Source: Myxococcales bacterium
GTDB lineage: Bacteria; Myxococcota_A; Polyangia; Haliangiales; Haliangiaceae
Reading direction: 5' to 3'
DNA: 64,000 bases
NCBI GenBank assembly: GCA_016706545.1
Contig: JADJJK010000077.1
Span: forward strand, 186,001-250,000
Below, in pieces: positions 34,827 through 43,023 of the stretch (position 1 is its first letter; every line of letters starts with the position of its first letter). Under the pieces are notes generated by a model. It saw nothing but the letters and a program-made list of their open reading frames with translations. It did not search any database and was not told the DNA's origin. Position numbers and translations under genes: made by a program.

Positions 34827-34846
34827 ATATTACGAATCGTAGTATA
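34826..34846. promoter_or_regulatory. 21-bp palindromic operator between PadR and protease genes
   Basis: TATA-T-TACGA-A-TCGTA-G-TATA centred on 34836: arms TATA and TACGA match their reverse complements exactly, with three unpaired positions. It is the only AT-rich stretch for hundreds of bases. On the minus strand it contains TATACT, a good -10, and on the plus strand TATAGG. It is the natural binding site for the adjacent PadR protein, able to shut both promoters. Confidence 0.75.
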
Positions 34847-34906
34847 GGATGGCGGTGTTGGCGAGCGCGCCGTTCTGCGCCACACTCCCAGCGAGGAGAA
34901 AGGCCC

Positions 34907-35515
34907 ATGTCCGAGCTGACAGATCTGGAAGGCGCTGCGCTGGCGGAGATCCACCGCAGCGGCCCCACTACGTCCTACGCCGTGGCCAAGGCGTTCGCGA
35001 ATTCGCCCTCGGAGTTCTGGTCAGGCTCCGCGGGCGCGGTGTATCCGTTGATCGAGCGGCTGCGCTCCCGCCGGTTGCTGCGCGCCACCCGAGGCAAGGA
35101 TGGCGCGCGCGTACGCACGGACTACAGCCTCACCGCCAGCGGTCGCGCCGCCCTGCGCGCGTGGCTGCTGGACGCGCGCCGCGCCGCCGGCATCGGCTTC
35201 GATCCGCTGCGCACCCGCGTCATTCACCTCGACCAGGTCAGCGCGCGGCAGCGGGACGCCTTCCTGGCGCAGGTGCGAGTCCACCTGCAGCAGGCCGCCG
35301 CGCAGGAGGTGTGGCCGGACTCGCCGCGGATGCAGGCCATCCACGCCTCGGTGATGGCGGCTCGCATGTCGTGGCTCGCCGCGATCGAGGCGCTGCTGCT
35401 CGCGGGGCAGCCCGCCCCACGCCGGGCCGCAAAGCCGGCCGCGCGCCGCGCAGACGCGAGGGGCGGTGGCGCGGGCGGCGCGGGCGGACGCGCGCCCCGC
35501 AAGCGAGCGCGATAG
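34907..35515 (+). CDS. PadR-family transcriptional regulator
   Basis: A 202-residue winged-helix repressor. GAGGAG lies seven bases before ATG 34907, which is preferred over an earlier in-frame start. The PadR wHTH is residues 1-85 (AALAEIHRSGPTTSYAVAKAF, GAVYPLIERLRSRRLL, DYSLTASGRAALRAWL). A C-terminal helical dimerisation region follows, then an Ala/Arg/Gly-rich basic tail of about 35 residues that is unusual for the family and may add non-specific DNA contacts. It is divergent from the aspartyl protease gene across the palindrome, and autoregulation is expected. Confidence 0.9.
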   Translation: MSELTDLEGAALAEIHRSGPTTSYAVAKAFANSPSEFWSGSAGAVYPLIERLRSRRLLRATRGKDGARVRTDYSLTASGRAALRAWLLDARRAAGIGFDPLRTRVIHLDQVSARQRDAFLAQVRVHLQQAAAQEVWPDSPRMQAIHASVMAARMSWLAAIEALLLAGQPAPRRAAKPAARRADARGGGAGGAGGRAPRKRAR

Positions 35516-35523
35516 CTGCGCGG

Positions 35524-36438
35524 TCAGCCGCGCCGCACGACCACGACCCGCGGCGCCGTGCTCTCGCACGCCGGAGCCGGCAGGCACGCCGTGCGCGTCA
35601 ACGTGGCGTTGCCGGAGATCACCAGCGTGAACGCCTGGTACTCGGCGCGCCCGTTCTCGAGCCCCCAGATGCGCAGGGTCGAGCCCTCGTGTTCGACATA
35701 GCCGGACTGCACCGAGGTCGACGAGGACACCACGGAGGTGCAGGTGTCGTCGGAGTACACGGACGTGTGCATCTCACGATAGAACAGCAGCCGGTCGCTG
35801 AAGCGGATTCGCATCGTGATCTTGGCCCACTGCTCCTGCTCCGGCAACGCGGTGCAGGCGTCAGCCACCACCGTCCGGTCAGGGAGCTGCATGGTCACGA
35901 GGTCCCAGGCGCCCACGGTGGTGGTGCCCCAGGGCGCGGCGCGATCGAGGACGATCTTCAGCGGCGCGCCGGCGGAGGTGTGGCGCGGATCTGTCGGGTC
36001 CACCGCCAGCTCCAGGTGGCCGCCTGCTCCGGTCGTCGCGAACACCGCCACCGTGCCCTCCGGCTCGGTGATGAGCCATCGCGTCGGCTCAACCGCCACC
36101 TGCGCCAGCAGGTGACTGACATCTTCCTCCAGGACCCCTTGATTGAGCGGCACCTGCCGGACGCTGAGGCTGCCGCTAGCGACGCCGGTGGCAGTGAACA
36201 CGACATCGCCACGCAAGCTTTGCGGTGTGCCATCCCGTCGCAGCGTGAGCGGCCCATCCTCGCCGGGGATGGTGAGCGAGGTCATGAGCCACAACCCGTT
36301 GAACGATTCCGCGGACAACGGAGCGTCGATCCCCGCGTCAGGAGACGAGCTTCCATCTCCGCAGGCCATGAGGGAAGCAGCAAGGAGCGCGATGGACAGG
36401 GATGGAGACGTCATGCGCGCTTTCGTTGCATACGCCAT
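35524..36438 (-). CDS. Lipoprotein of unknown function
   Basis: A 304-residue exported protein. From ATG 36438 the n-region contains Lys and Arg, then SIALLAASLMACGDGSSS gives a lipobox Cys near 26 and a Ser/Gly-rich tether. A later Met (36414) would shorten the n-region without losing the lipobox. The mature domain is beta-rich and looks like a lipocalin-type or META-like fold by strand spacing (FNGLWLMTSLTIPG at the start is reminiscent), ending VVVVRRG. Paired cysteines (DACTAL/DTCTSV and TACLP/PACES) suggest disulphides. Function unknown. Confidence 0.65.
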   Translation of the reverse strand: MAYATKARMTSPSLSIALLAASLMACGDGSSSPDAGIDAPLSAESFNGLWLMTSLTIPGEDGPLTLRRDGTPQSLRGDVVFTATGVASGSLSVRQVPLNQGVLEEDVSHLLAQVAVEPTRWLITEPEGTVAVFATTGAGGHLELAVDPTDPRHTSAGAPLKIVLDRAAPWGTTTVGAWDLVTMQLPDRTVVADACTALPEQEQWAKITMRIRFSDRLLFYREMHTSVYSDDTCTSVVSSSTSVQSGYVEHEGSTLRIWGLENGRAEYQAFTLVISGNATLTRTACLPAPACESTAPRVVVVRRG

Positions 36439-36542
36439 GCCTTGTTCACGCTGCGATGATGGTTGCGCTTGGCGCTGTATTGCCTCTCACACTCACGCGG
36501 CGCCTTCATCGCCGCCGAAATCGGCTCCTGCGTCGCGCCGAA

Positions 36543-36560
36543 GCGGCGCGGAAGCGCCGC
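36543..36560. terminator. Perfect 7-bp hairpin with GGAA loop
   Basis: GCGGCGC, loop GGAA, GCGCCGC. It lies 66 bases beyond the stop of the minus-strand gene at 36626 in a gene-free stretch. There is no T run, so intrinsic termination is uncertain. Confidence 0.35.
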
Positions 36561-36625
36561 CGAAAACGCCGACGGCTCCGGCTCCAGAAGCTGGATGCCG
36601 GAGCCCGCGTCTCACGCTCGAGCGG

Positions 36626-37477
36626 CTACTGATAGCAGACCGCGGTGGCCTGCTTGGAGTTGACCGCCTTGATGTTCCAGTACCGGGTGCCCGCGTCGTA
36701 GTCGATCCCGAGCTTGTCGCTGAAGCTGTTGGTGAGGAACTTGCCGCCGAGCTTGCTCAGGCCGCAGGCGACGCCGTTTGAGTTGTAGGCCAGGTTGAAG
36801 CCCACGGTGCTGCCGGCGCCAGCGACGATGCCCCAGATGCCCTGGTCAACCGGGAGATCCAGGCACACCGCAGAGGCCCAGGTGTCCGCGCCCCCGGCCA
36901 GGCTGCCGCCGAGGAACCACTGGCCGTTGGGGTCCTTCCACACCTGCGCGTAGTCCGACGCGGTGTCGAAGCCGCGGACGTAGCCGGAGGTGTTGCTGAT
37001 GCCGGTGAGAAAGCAGCGCCGCGAGGACGTGACCGTGCCGTTGATCGGGGTGGCCGACTGCCCGCCGCGCCACGACGCCGTGATGGCGTTGGTCTTGGGC
37101 GCCACGCACACGGCGGTGGCGCCGATGCGCTGACCGGGCGCGTGGATGAGCGACAGCCGGTACGTGCCGCCGACGATCGCGTAGATGGTGGCGCCGCCCT
37201 GGTCCAGCGAGCCGCTGATCCCGCCAAGAAAGCAGCTCCGGCCCGTGGTCGTCCCCAGGTCAAAGGCGCAGTTCCCGGTGGTGCATTGGTAGTGATAGAG
37301 GCCTGTGGCGCTGACCGCTTGCTCGGTCTCGGCCAGCGCGTCGTCCTGCGAGACGCCGAGATCGGTGGGTTCGGTGCCCTCTTCCTCCATCGCGCATCCC
37401 ATCAGCGCGAAGACAGAAGACGTGGCGGCCAGAAACATGGCGAGGGACGTGGCAGAGGACTTGCGAAGCGAGCTCAT
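36626..37477 (-). CDS. Secreted Cys-containing repeat lipoprotein
   Basis: A 283-residue exported protein. AAGGAG sits eight bases before ATG 37477, so that start is chosen over an upstream in-frame ATG. The signal peptide ends in FALMGCAMEEEG, a lipobox Cys near residue 28. The mature part has about three ~70-residue repeats, each with a cysteine and a phrase such as RSCFLGGISGSL, RRCFLTGISNTS and VACGLSKLGGKF, and each closing with a Cys strand (TAVCVA, SAVCLD, TAVCYQ). This suggests three beta modules with disulphides, perhaps a three-fold propeller or trefoil. I do not recognise the family. Confidence 0.65.
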   Translation of the reverse strand: MSSLRKSSATSLAMFLAATSSVFALMGCAMEEEGTEPTDLGVSQDDALAETEQAVSATGLYHYQCTTGNCAFDLGTTTGRSCFLGGISGSLDQGGATIYAIVGGTYRLSLIHAPGQRIGATAVCVAPKTNAITASWRGGQSATPINGTVTSSRRCFLTGISNTSGYVRGFDTASDYAQVWKDPNGQWFLGGSLAGGADTWASAVCLDLPVDQGIWGIVAGAGSTVGFNLAYNSNGVACGLSKLGGKFLTNSFSDKLGIDYDAGTRYWNIKAVNSKQATAVCYQ

Positions 37478-37574
37478 GAAGTGACTCCTTTTCATCATCG
37501 GGTTCATGAGTCAGTCGGCGCCCCGCCCGGATGTGACAAAAAAAGATTCGCCCAGGTCCACCGGTCCTCGCATG

Positions 37575-37915
37575 GGGTGCAACGCTTTGACTTCCGGAAG
37601 AATCTTGACGCCCAGGAACTGCGCGACCTGGTCGATCAGGTGAAGGCGCGCGCGAAGGCCACGGAGCCGCCGCGGGGGCCAAAGCCCGTTCCGCTGGCCC
37701 AGCCCAGAGGCGAGCTCGCGGGCCTGCTCACCGCGGGCTACCCGAAGACGCGCGTGGCCGACATGGCGCTCCCCGAGGTGCTCGGTGCACGCCTTGAGCG
37801 CGTGCTCACCGAGCAGCGAGAACGCGACCGTCTCGAACGGGGAGCACACACCACGGCCGTGCGGAACGCCGAGCTCGTGGCCGCGCTCGCGGAACGACGC
37901 AGCACACGCGCATAG
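37575..37915 (+). pseudogene. Remnant of an AAA ATPase of an ATPase/S8-peptidase module
   Basis: No in-frame start is present. The segment TAGYPKTRVADMALPEVLG and ARLERVLTEQRERDRLERG resembles the region just before Walker A in AAA ATPases that are paired with subtilisin-like peptidases. Immediately afterwards, where the Walker A core should be, the chain goes to AVRNAELVAALAERRSTRA and stops, which looks like the C-terminal end of the same protein. Most of the ATPase has been deleted. The next gene begins with the S8 partner's N-terminus, in the order expected of the intact module. The stretch upstream (FDFRKNLDAQELRDLVDQV) is of unknown origin. Confidence 0.6.
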
Positions 37916-37935
37916 TGGGCGCAGGGGACTGACGT

Positions 37936-38415
37936 ATGGCTGCTTCTCGCAACCGCAAGCATATCCTTGTCCCTGGCCCACCAACGGCCGAGGGGTACAA
38001 GGCGCACGGGCGGAAGATCGACGTCCCCCAACGTGCGCCGCCGCCGAGCCGCGCCAAGCACGGCAAGGCGCTTCGCGGCCTGTGGACCGACACTTTCGAG
38101 GCTTGCCCTGGAAAGCGAGCGCCTGTCGATCTGCCGTCGTTGACCGAGCAAGTGGAGATTGCGCGCCGCGCTGACGAACTCTTCGGGCTGGCGGACGAGC
38201 TGGAAGTGCGCACGAGCGATGCACGACAGATCACGGATCGGCTGGCGCCATCAGTGCTTTCCAAGGGCTTTCGCGGTGAGTTTGTTCCACAGGGCCCGAC
38301 CGACGAGTCTGCGTCCGCGCTACTGGCCAGGTTAAAGACGGCTCAGACCAAAATCCCCGACCCGCGCGTCGCGCACCCCGACACCTGGCCCGCGGAGAAG
38401 AGGGGCGCGCGATGA
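37936..38415 (+). pseudogene. Chimeric remnant: S8 peptidase N-terminus fused to HsdS C-terminus
   Basis: One 159-codon frame made of two unrelated parts. Residues 1-47 (SRNRKHILVPGPPTAEGY) look like the start of a subtilisin-like peptidase partnered with an AAA ATPase. From about residue 63, PSLTEQVEIARRADELFGLA and RLAPSVLSKGFRGEFVPQ are the conserved C-terminal region of the type I restriction specificity subunit HsdS, followed by DESASALLARLK. The join at about 38075 must be a deletion between two defence loci. The product could still be expressed, since it is open and ends in ATGA with the next remnant, but neither activity would survive. Confidence 0.7.
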
Positions 38416-38803
38416 CCAAGCCGCCGCGCAAGAAGCCCGCGAAGGCCGGCGCGAAGAAGGCGTTGCCAGCGGTGAGACAATCGCAGGCGGCCACGCATGC
38501 GTCGGCCTTGCCTGCGCCGGACGGCGCCCAGGTGACGGCGCTGGTACGCGACCTCGGCCAGATGATCGACGCCGCCCGCAAGCAGTGGCCGTCGCGGCGA
38601 ACGCTGCGCTCACGACACTGTACTGGCAGCTCGGGCACCGTGTCCGCACGCAGGTGTTGGAGGGGCAGCGCGCGGAGTACGGCGCCCAGATTGTCGCCGC
38701 GGTGGGGCGACAATTGGAGACGCGCTACGGCCGCGGATTCGGCGAGAAGAACCTGCGACGGATCGGAACGTGTCAACGAATCGGAACGTGTCAACGCATT
38801 TGA
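38412..38803 (+). pseudogene. DUF1016 (YhcG-type PDDEXK) nuclease N-terminal remnant, frameshifted
   Basis: ATG 38412 opens a frame with a Lys-rich start and then LVRDLGQMIDAARKQ. The coding similarity moves to the -1 frame at about 38585 (VAVAANAALTTLYWQLGHRV, then QIVAAVGRQLETRYGRGFGE), the conserved DUF1016 N-terminal domain. One missing G in the CAGTGG context explains the shift. The domain ends abruptly at KNLRR inside an 18-base direct repeat; the catalytic PDDEXK half is absent. Such genes are common near type I restriction loci, consistent with the HsdS fragment upstream. Confidence 0.75.
38762..38796. repeat. Direct repeat atcggaacgtgtcaacg, two copies
   Basis: Identical 17-mers at 38762-38778 and 38780-38796, separated by one base. 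They mark the truncation point of the DUF1016 remnant and precede a transposase fragment, so they may derive from an insertion-sequence end. Confidence 0.75.
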
Positions 38804-38957
38804 GACAGGGGAGATTCGAATTCTATGTTGCGACCGCTGTGGCCGCGGCTCGAGGGGAGTGCGGGATGGGAACGAGGGGCTGTCGGGCCGCGCCACCGGC
38901 CGCGTTGGCGTCCGTTGCCGCGTCCGCGGCAGCCGCGGAGAGTTCGACCACCTCAGT

Positions 38958-39131
38958 GACGAGGGGGTTGATCACCACGACCGAGGGCGGGAGCGAGACG
39001 CGCGGGCTGCCGTTTGGGAACCGGAGGGGATTTGCCGCGTACACCTTGTCTAGCGCGGCCTGGCGAATCGCGGCGACCTCGACGACGCGGCCGTGGAAGA
39101 CCTCGGCTGGCGTGAAGAGGGCAAGGCCACC
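38958..39131 (-). mobile_element. C-terminal fragment of an IS3/IS481-type transposase
   Basis: About 58 residues resemble the end of a DDE integrase-core transposase: LFTPAEVFHGRVVEVAAIRQ and KVYAANPLRFPNGSPR, then LPPSVVVINPL. The catalytic core is absent and the surrounding frame is not coding, so this is a dead relic. It borders the defence-gene remnants on the right. No intact terminal inverted repeat was seen, although a 17-base direct repeat lies about 160 bases away. Confidence 0.65.
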
Positions 39132-39241
39132 GTTCGCCGTCGATCGAGGATGCCGCCGGCCAGCGTTACCCGCCCGCTTGGGTGCCTCATGGTATCCCAA
39201 GCTCCTTCAGTATGTGGGGGGCTTCTTTCGGCGGGGGTGGG

Positions 39242-40648
39242 TCAATGGAACAGATAGACAGCGCCGGCTGAAGGCGCACTGTTGTCGGCTTGGTTGCCGT
39301 TGATGCCCGTGGCGGCGCTATCTTCGCCGTACGCGCTGATAGCCAGGGCGTCGCCCGAGAGCGAGACAGAGGTGCCAAAGCCGTCACTCACGCCGGTGTT
39401 CGAGGCCTTGAGGTAGACCTGCTGCGTCCAGGAGGGGCCGCTGCGGACGAAGACATAGACCGCTCCGGAGGCGTTTGCGCTGTTGTCGGCTTGGTTGCCG
39501 TTTACGCCGGTGGCGGCGCTGGCTTCGTTCGGCGCACCGACGGCCAGGGCGTCTCCGGCGAGCGAAACAGCTTGGCCAAAGCTGTCGCCCACGCCGGTGT
39601 TCGAGGCCTTGAGGTAGGCCTGCTGCGTCCAGGAGGCGCCGCTGCGGACGAAGACATAGACCGCCCCGGAGTCGCCTGCGCTGTTGTCGGCTTGGTTGCC
39701 GTTTACGCCGGTGGCGGCGCTGGATTCCCTGGGGGCGCCGACAGCCAGGGTGTCTCCCGAGAGCGAGACTGAGTAGGCAAAGAAGTCGCTCACGCCGGTG
39801 TTCGAGGCCTTGAGGTAGGCCTGCTGTGTCCAGGAGGGGCCGCTGCGGACAAAGACGTACACCGCTCCAGAGTCGGCTGCTGAGTTGTTGGCTTGGCTGC
39901 CGTTGACACCGGTGGCGGCGCTATCTTCGCCGTACGCGCTGACAGCCAGGGCGTCGCCCGAGAGCGAGACAGAGGTGCCAAAGCCGTCACTCACGCCGGT
40001 GTTCGAGGCCTTGAGGTAGACCTGCTGCGTCCAGGAGGGGCCGCTGCGGACGAAGACATAGACCGCTCCGGAGGCGTTTGCGCTGTTGTCGGCTTGGTTG
40101 CCGTTTACGCCGGTGGCGGCGCTGGCTTCGTTCGGCGCACCGACGGCCAGGGCGTCTCCGGCGAGCGAAACAGCTTGGCCAAAGCTGTCGCCCACGCCGG
40201 TGTTCGAGGCCTTGAGGTAGGCCTGCTGCGTCCAGGAGGCGCCGCTGCGGACGAAGACATAGACCGCTCCGGAGGCGCCTGCGCTGTTGTCGGCTTGGTT
40301 GCCGTTTGCGCCGGTGGCGGCGCTAGATTCCCTGTGGGCACCGACAGCCAGGGTGTCGCCCGAGAGCGAGACGGAGTAGCCAAAGAGGTCGTTCGAGCCA
40401 GTATTCGAAGCCTTGAGGTAGGCCTGCTGAGTCCAGGAGGCGCCGCTGCGGACGAAGACGTAGACCGCCCCGGAGTCGAACGCTGTGTTGTCAGCCTGGT
40501 TGCCATTGACGCCCGTGGCGGCACTCGCCTCATGATGCGCACCCACGGCCAGCGTGTCACCCGATAGCGAGACCGAGATGCCAAAGCCGTCGCTCACGTC
40601 AGGGTTCGACGCCTTGCCATAAGCGAGTTGCTGGAGCACCGCAGCGCC
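39242..40648. repeat. Seven 201-bp tandem repeats with a 603-bp duplication
   Basis: Each unit encodes one propeller blade. Sequence near 39328 recurs at 39931, an offset of 603 bases or three units, with near identity over several hundred bases, indicating a recent block duplication. Confidence 0.88.
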
Positions 40649-41260
40649 GCGGTGGAAGACGAACAGGTAGCGCTTTGCGAGGGCCCCGGCTGACAGTGAG
40701 ACACTGATCGATGTGGTGCCCAGGGGAAGCGTGACTCGCGGGCTCGCCTCCCCAAGCCGCACCGGAACGTCGTCGATGCTGGCGCGGGTCAGCGCGCTGC
40801 CGCTGATCGCAAACGAGACATCTTGCAGAACGATCGAGCCCGCAATCGTCTGCCTCTCTTCCATCGGATCGAACGTCCACCCCGGCACCCCAGGCAAGGA
40901 GATAGAGATCGCCGGCACCGTACACGCCACCGAGACGTTGGTGATATCCGTCCCATCGGCGGTTCCGCTTCCCCCGCTCTCGATCCAGCACGCATGCTGC
41001 TCGGGTTGAGTCGCCACGGTCACCGAATACGAAGCGCCCAGCGGCAGCCGCGCGTCGAAGTCGAAATCGCCATCTGCGGCAGCGGTGAACAATGCGTCGA
41101 TACCTTCCGACTGCAGCCGCACCACCACCCCGTTGGTGCCTTCCCACAGCCCTCGCACCTGGCCACCGATGCGGTTGCCCTGAAGGCCGGCGGGGATGCC
41201 GAAAACCTGGTTGCACGCGCCCCAGCAGACCAATGAGCCAACCACCATCCACATCCGCAT
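39242..41260 (-). CDS. FG-GAP/integrin-like seven-bladed beta-propeller lipoprotein
   Basis: A 672-residue exported protein. ATG 41260 (MRMWMVVGSLVCWGACN) gives a signal peptide with likely lipid-modified Cys17; the longer frame starts only at a TTG. Residues ~20-200 hold a carboxypeptidase-regulatory-like and a cadherin-like beta domain (ACTVPAISISLPGVPGW). The rest is seven consecutive 67-residue repeats, each with FG.SVSLSGDTLAVGA, an NGNQADN turn and GAVYVFVRSGASW, the FG-GAP pattern, so exactly one closed seven-bladed propeller. Blades 2-4 and 5-7 are near duplicates. It is probably a surface adhesion or ligand-binding protein. Confidence 0.85.
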   Translation of the reverse strand: MRMWMVVGSLVCWGACNQVFGIPAGLQGNRIGGQVRGLWEGTNGVVVRLQSEGIDALFTAAADGDFDFDARLPLGASYSVTVATQPEQHACWIESGGSGTADGTDITNVSVACTVPAISISLPGVPGWTFDPMEERQTIAGSIVLQDVSFAISGSALTRASIDDVPVRLGEASPRVTLPLGTTSISVSLSAGALAKRYLFVFHRGAAVLQQLAYGKASNPDVSDGFGISVSLSGDTLAVGAHHEASAATGVNGNQADNTAFDSGAVYVFVRSGASWTQQAYLKASNTGSNDLFGYSVSLSGDTLAVGAHRESSAATGANGNQADNSAGASGAVYVFVRSGASWTQQAYLKASNTGVGDSFGQAVSLAGDALAVGAPNEASAATGVNGNQADNSANASGAVYVFVRSGPSWTQQVYLKASNTGVSDGFGTSVSLSGDALAVSAYGEDSAATGVNGSQANNSAADSGAVYVFVRSGPSWTQQAYLKASNTGVSDFFAYSVSLSGDTLAVGAPRESSAATGVNGNQADNSAGDSGAVYVFVRSGASWTQQAYLKASNTGVGDSFGQAVSLAGDALAVGAPNEASAATGVNGNQADNSANASGAVYVFVRSGPSWTQQVYLKASNTGVSDGFGTSVSLSGDALAISAYGEDSAATGINGNQADNSAPSAGAVYLFH

Positions 41261-41458
41261 GAGCGCATCATGCACAAGCCGGCACTCAACCCGCAAGCAT
41301 CAGGATCGCGCAACGGCGTCGCGACATGTCTTGTCTTGTTCATGAGAGTTGAACGCTTACACTGGGGCAGGAATCGCCCGTTCACTGCTCCGCTGGGTGA
41401 GCCTTCGCCAATCGCGCAGGTCAGCAATTCTTGGCTCCTGTTGTGAGGAGCACTGTCC

Positions 41459-41464
41459 TATAAT
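41459..41464 (+). promoter_or_regulatory. TATAAT -10 six bases before the kinase start
   Basis: A perfect consensus -10, followed by six bases and ATG 41471. No convincing -35 at 16-18 bases spacing. Transcription would begin at or beside the start codon, giving a leaderless mRNA. Confidence 0.6.
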
Positions 41465-41470
41465 CGCTAG

Positions 41471-43010
41471 ATGGACGCGCCTGCGAGGGTTGGTGAGGTG
41501 CTAGCTGGCAAGTACCTCGTGGAACGTGTGCTCGGCAAAGGTGGCATGGGGGTCGTCGTCGCGGCACGCCACCTGCATCTCGATCATATGGTTGCGCTCA
41601 AGTTTCTTCTTGCCGAGGCGGGGGTGAATGCAGAGGCTCGTAGCCGGTTCCTGCGAGAGGCGCGCAACGCGGTGCGCCTCCAGAGCGAGCACGTCGCGCG
41701 CATCCTCGACGTCGGCGCGCTCGACGACGGAACGCCGTATATCGTCATAGAGTATCTGCAGGGTAGCGATCTGTCTGTCGTGCTCGCCCAGCACGGGCCG
41801 ATGTCAGTGACGGTTGCTGTGGAGTGCGTCCTGCAAGCCTGCGACGCGATCGCTGAGGCGCACTCGCTCGGCATCATCCACCGAGACCTCAAGCCGCAGA
41901 ACCTGTTCATGACGCGCCGGCGCGACAATGCGACGGTGGTGAAAGTGCTCGACTTCGGGATCTCGAAGTCCCTCTTCGGGGATGACTTCACGGCGACGCA
42001 AACGGGGTCGGCGCTGGGAACGCCCGCCTACATGGCTCCTGAGCAGATGCGTTCCTCCAAGCACGTCAGCCCAGCCACCGATGTGTGGGCGCTCGGTATC
42101 ATCCTGTACGAACTCGTGGTGGGCAGCGTGCCATGGCAAGGGGAGACGTACCCCGAGATCTGCCTCAAGGTCTCGATGGACCCACTGCCGACACTCCCCA
42201 GAGCACTGCAGCAGAACCGGTTCGACGCGGTCTTGCGACGTTGCCTCGAAAGATCCCCGCCGTCGCATCCCAAACGTGGCAGCATTGGCGGTCGCGCTCT
42301 TGCCCTTTGCGCCGGAGCAGGCACCGCTCGTCGAGCGCATCACCCACATACTGCCGAAGCCGGCAAGCGCGGCAGCGGAGCCGTCGCGGCGAGCCGCGAG
42401 CGTGGTGGGCACACTGCGCGAGGCGGTGTGGCAACAGGGCACAGACAGAAGCCGCGGCTCACTCTGGCGCTGGATACTGGCCCTCGTCACACTCGTCCTG
42501 GTTGGCGCCATCGTGACGATCGTGACACTCCGCAGCCCGCGTGATGAGCCAACAGGGCAAGCAGCAGGGGCTCCGGTACCAGCCAGCGCGGACTCGCTGC
42601 TCGGCCCGGCGTCAGCACCACGGTCGGCTAGTCCGTCAGTTCCTCCGTCAGCCTCCCCTGCGGCGCCTCGTGCGGCCAAGGCCTCAACTCCTGCGTGGGC
42701 TTCCGATGCGCCTTCGCTCGAGCCCGAGGCGATGCCATCGCCGGCTCCTTCATCGGTCTCGTCGAAGGCCCAGCCATCGGTGCAGCCAACGCCAGCCTCG
42801 GCTCCGTCGACTGCTCAGGCATCGGGATTGGAGAAAACAGCTGCAGCGAGGACAGAGGCGACCAGGCGTGCCAAGCGCGAGCCTACCTCCGCTCCGGCCA
42901 TCGCAGAGAAGCCGGTCAAGCGTGCGCCCGCTTCATTGAAGCAGGCCTCTCCTCGGCCCGTCGCAGCAAGCCGCGCGGCCGAGACCGATCCACTCGCCTC
43001 GCCTGATTGA
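41471..43010 (+). pseudogene. Membrane Ser/Thr protein kinase, frameshift near 42250
   Basis: From ATG 41471 one frame encodes a complete Hanks-type kinase core: GKGGMG at 22-27, Lys44 in VALKFL, HRDLKPQN with His137-Asp139, DFGISKS, GTPAYMAPEQ and the helix to RFDAVLRRCLE. At 42245-42255 the coding moves to another frame, which supplies KDPRRRIPNVAALAVALLPF, the end of the C-lobe, then a membrane segment (WRWILALVTLVLVGAIV) and a Pro/Ala/Ser-rich extracytoplasmic tail to 43010. Two missing bases in the GAAAG stretch would restore one protein. The kinase core itself is intact. The next gene encodes a secreted protein 13 bases downstream. Confidence 0.78.
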
Positions 43011-43023
43011 CCAGGAGATTTTC

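Noticed and set aside
39242..40648. CRISPR-like regular repeats
   Set aside because: Units are 201 bases, contiguous and coding (beta-propeller blades), with no spacers.
41431..41458. A -35 element for the TATAAT promoter of kinase 2
   Set aside because: No TTGACA-like hexamer at 16-18 base spacing; only weak matches at wrong distance.
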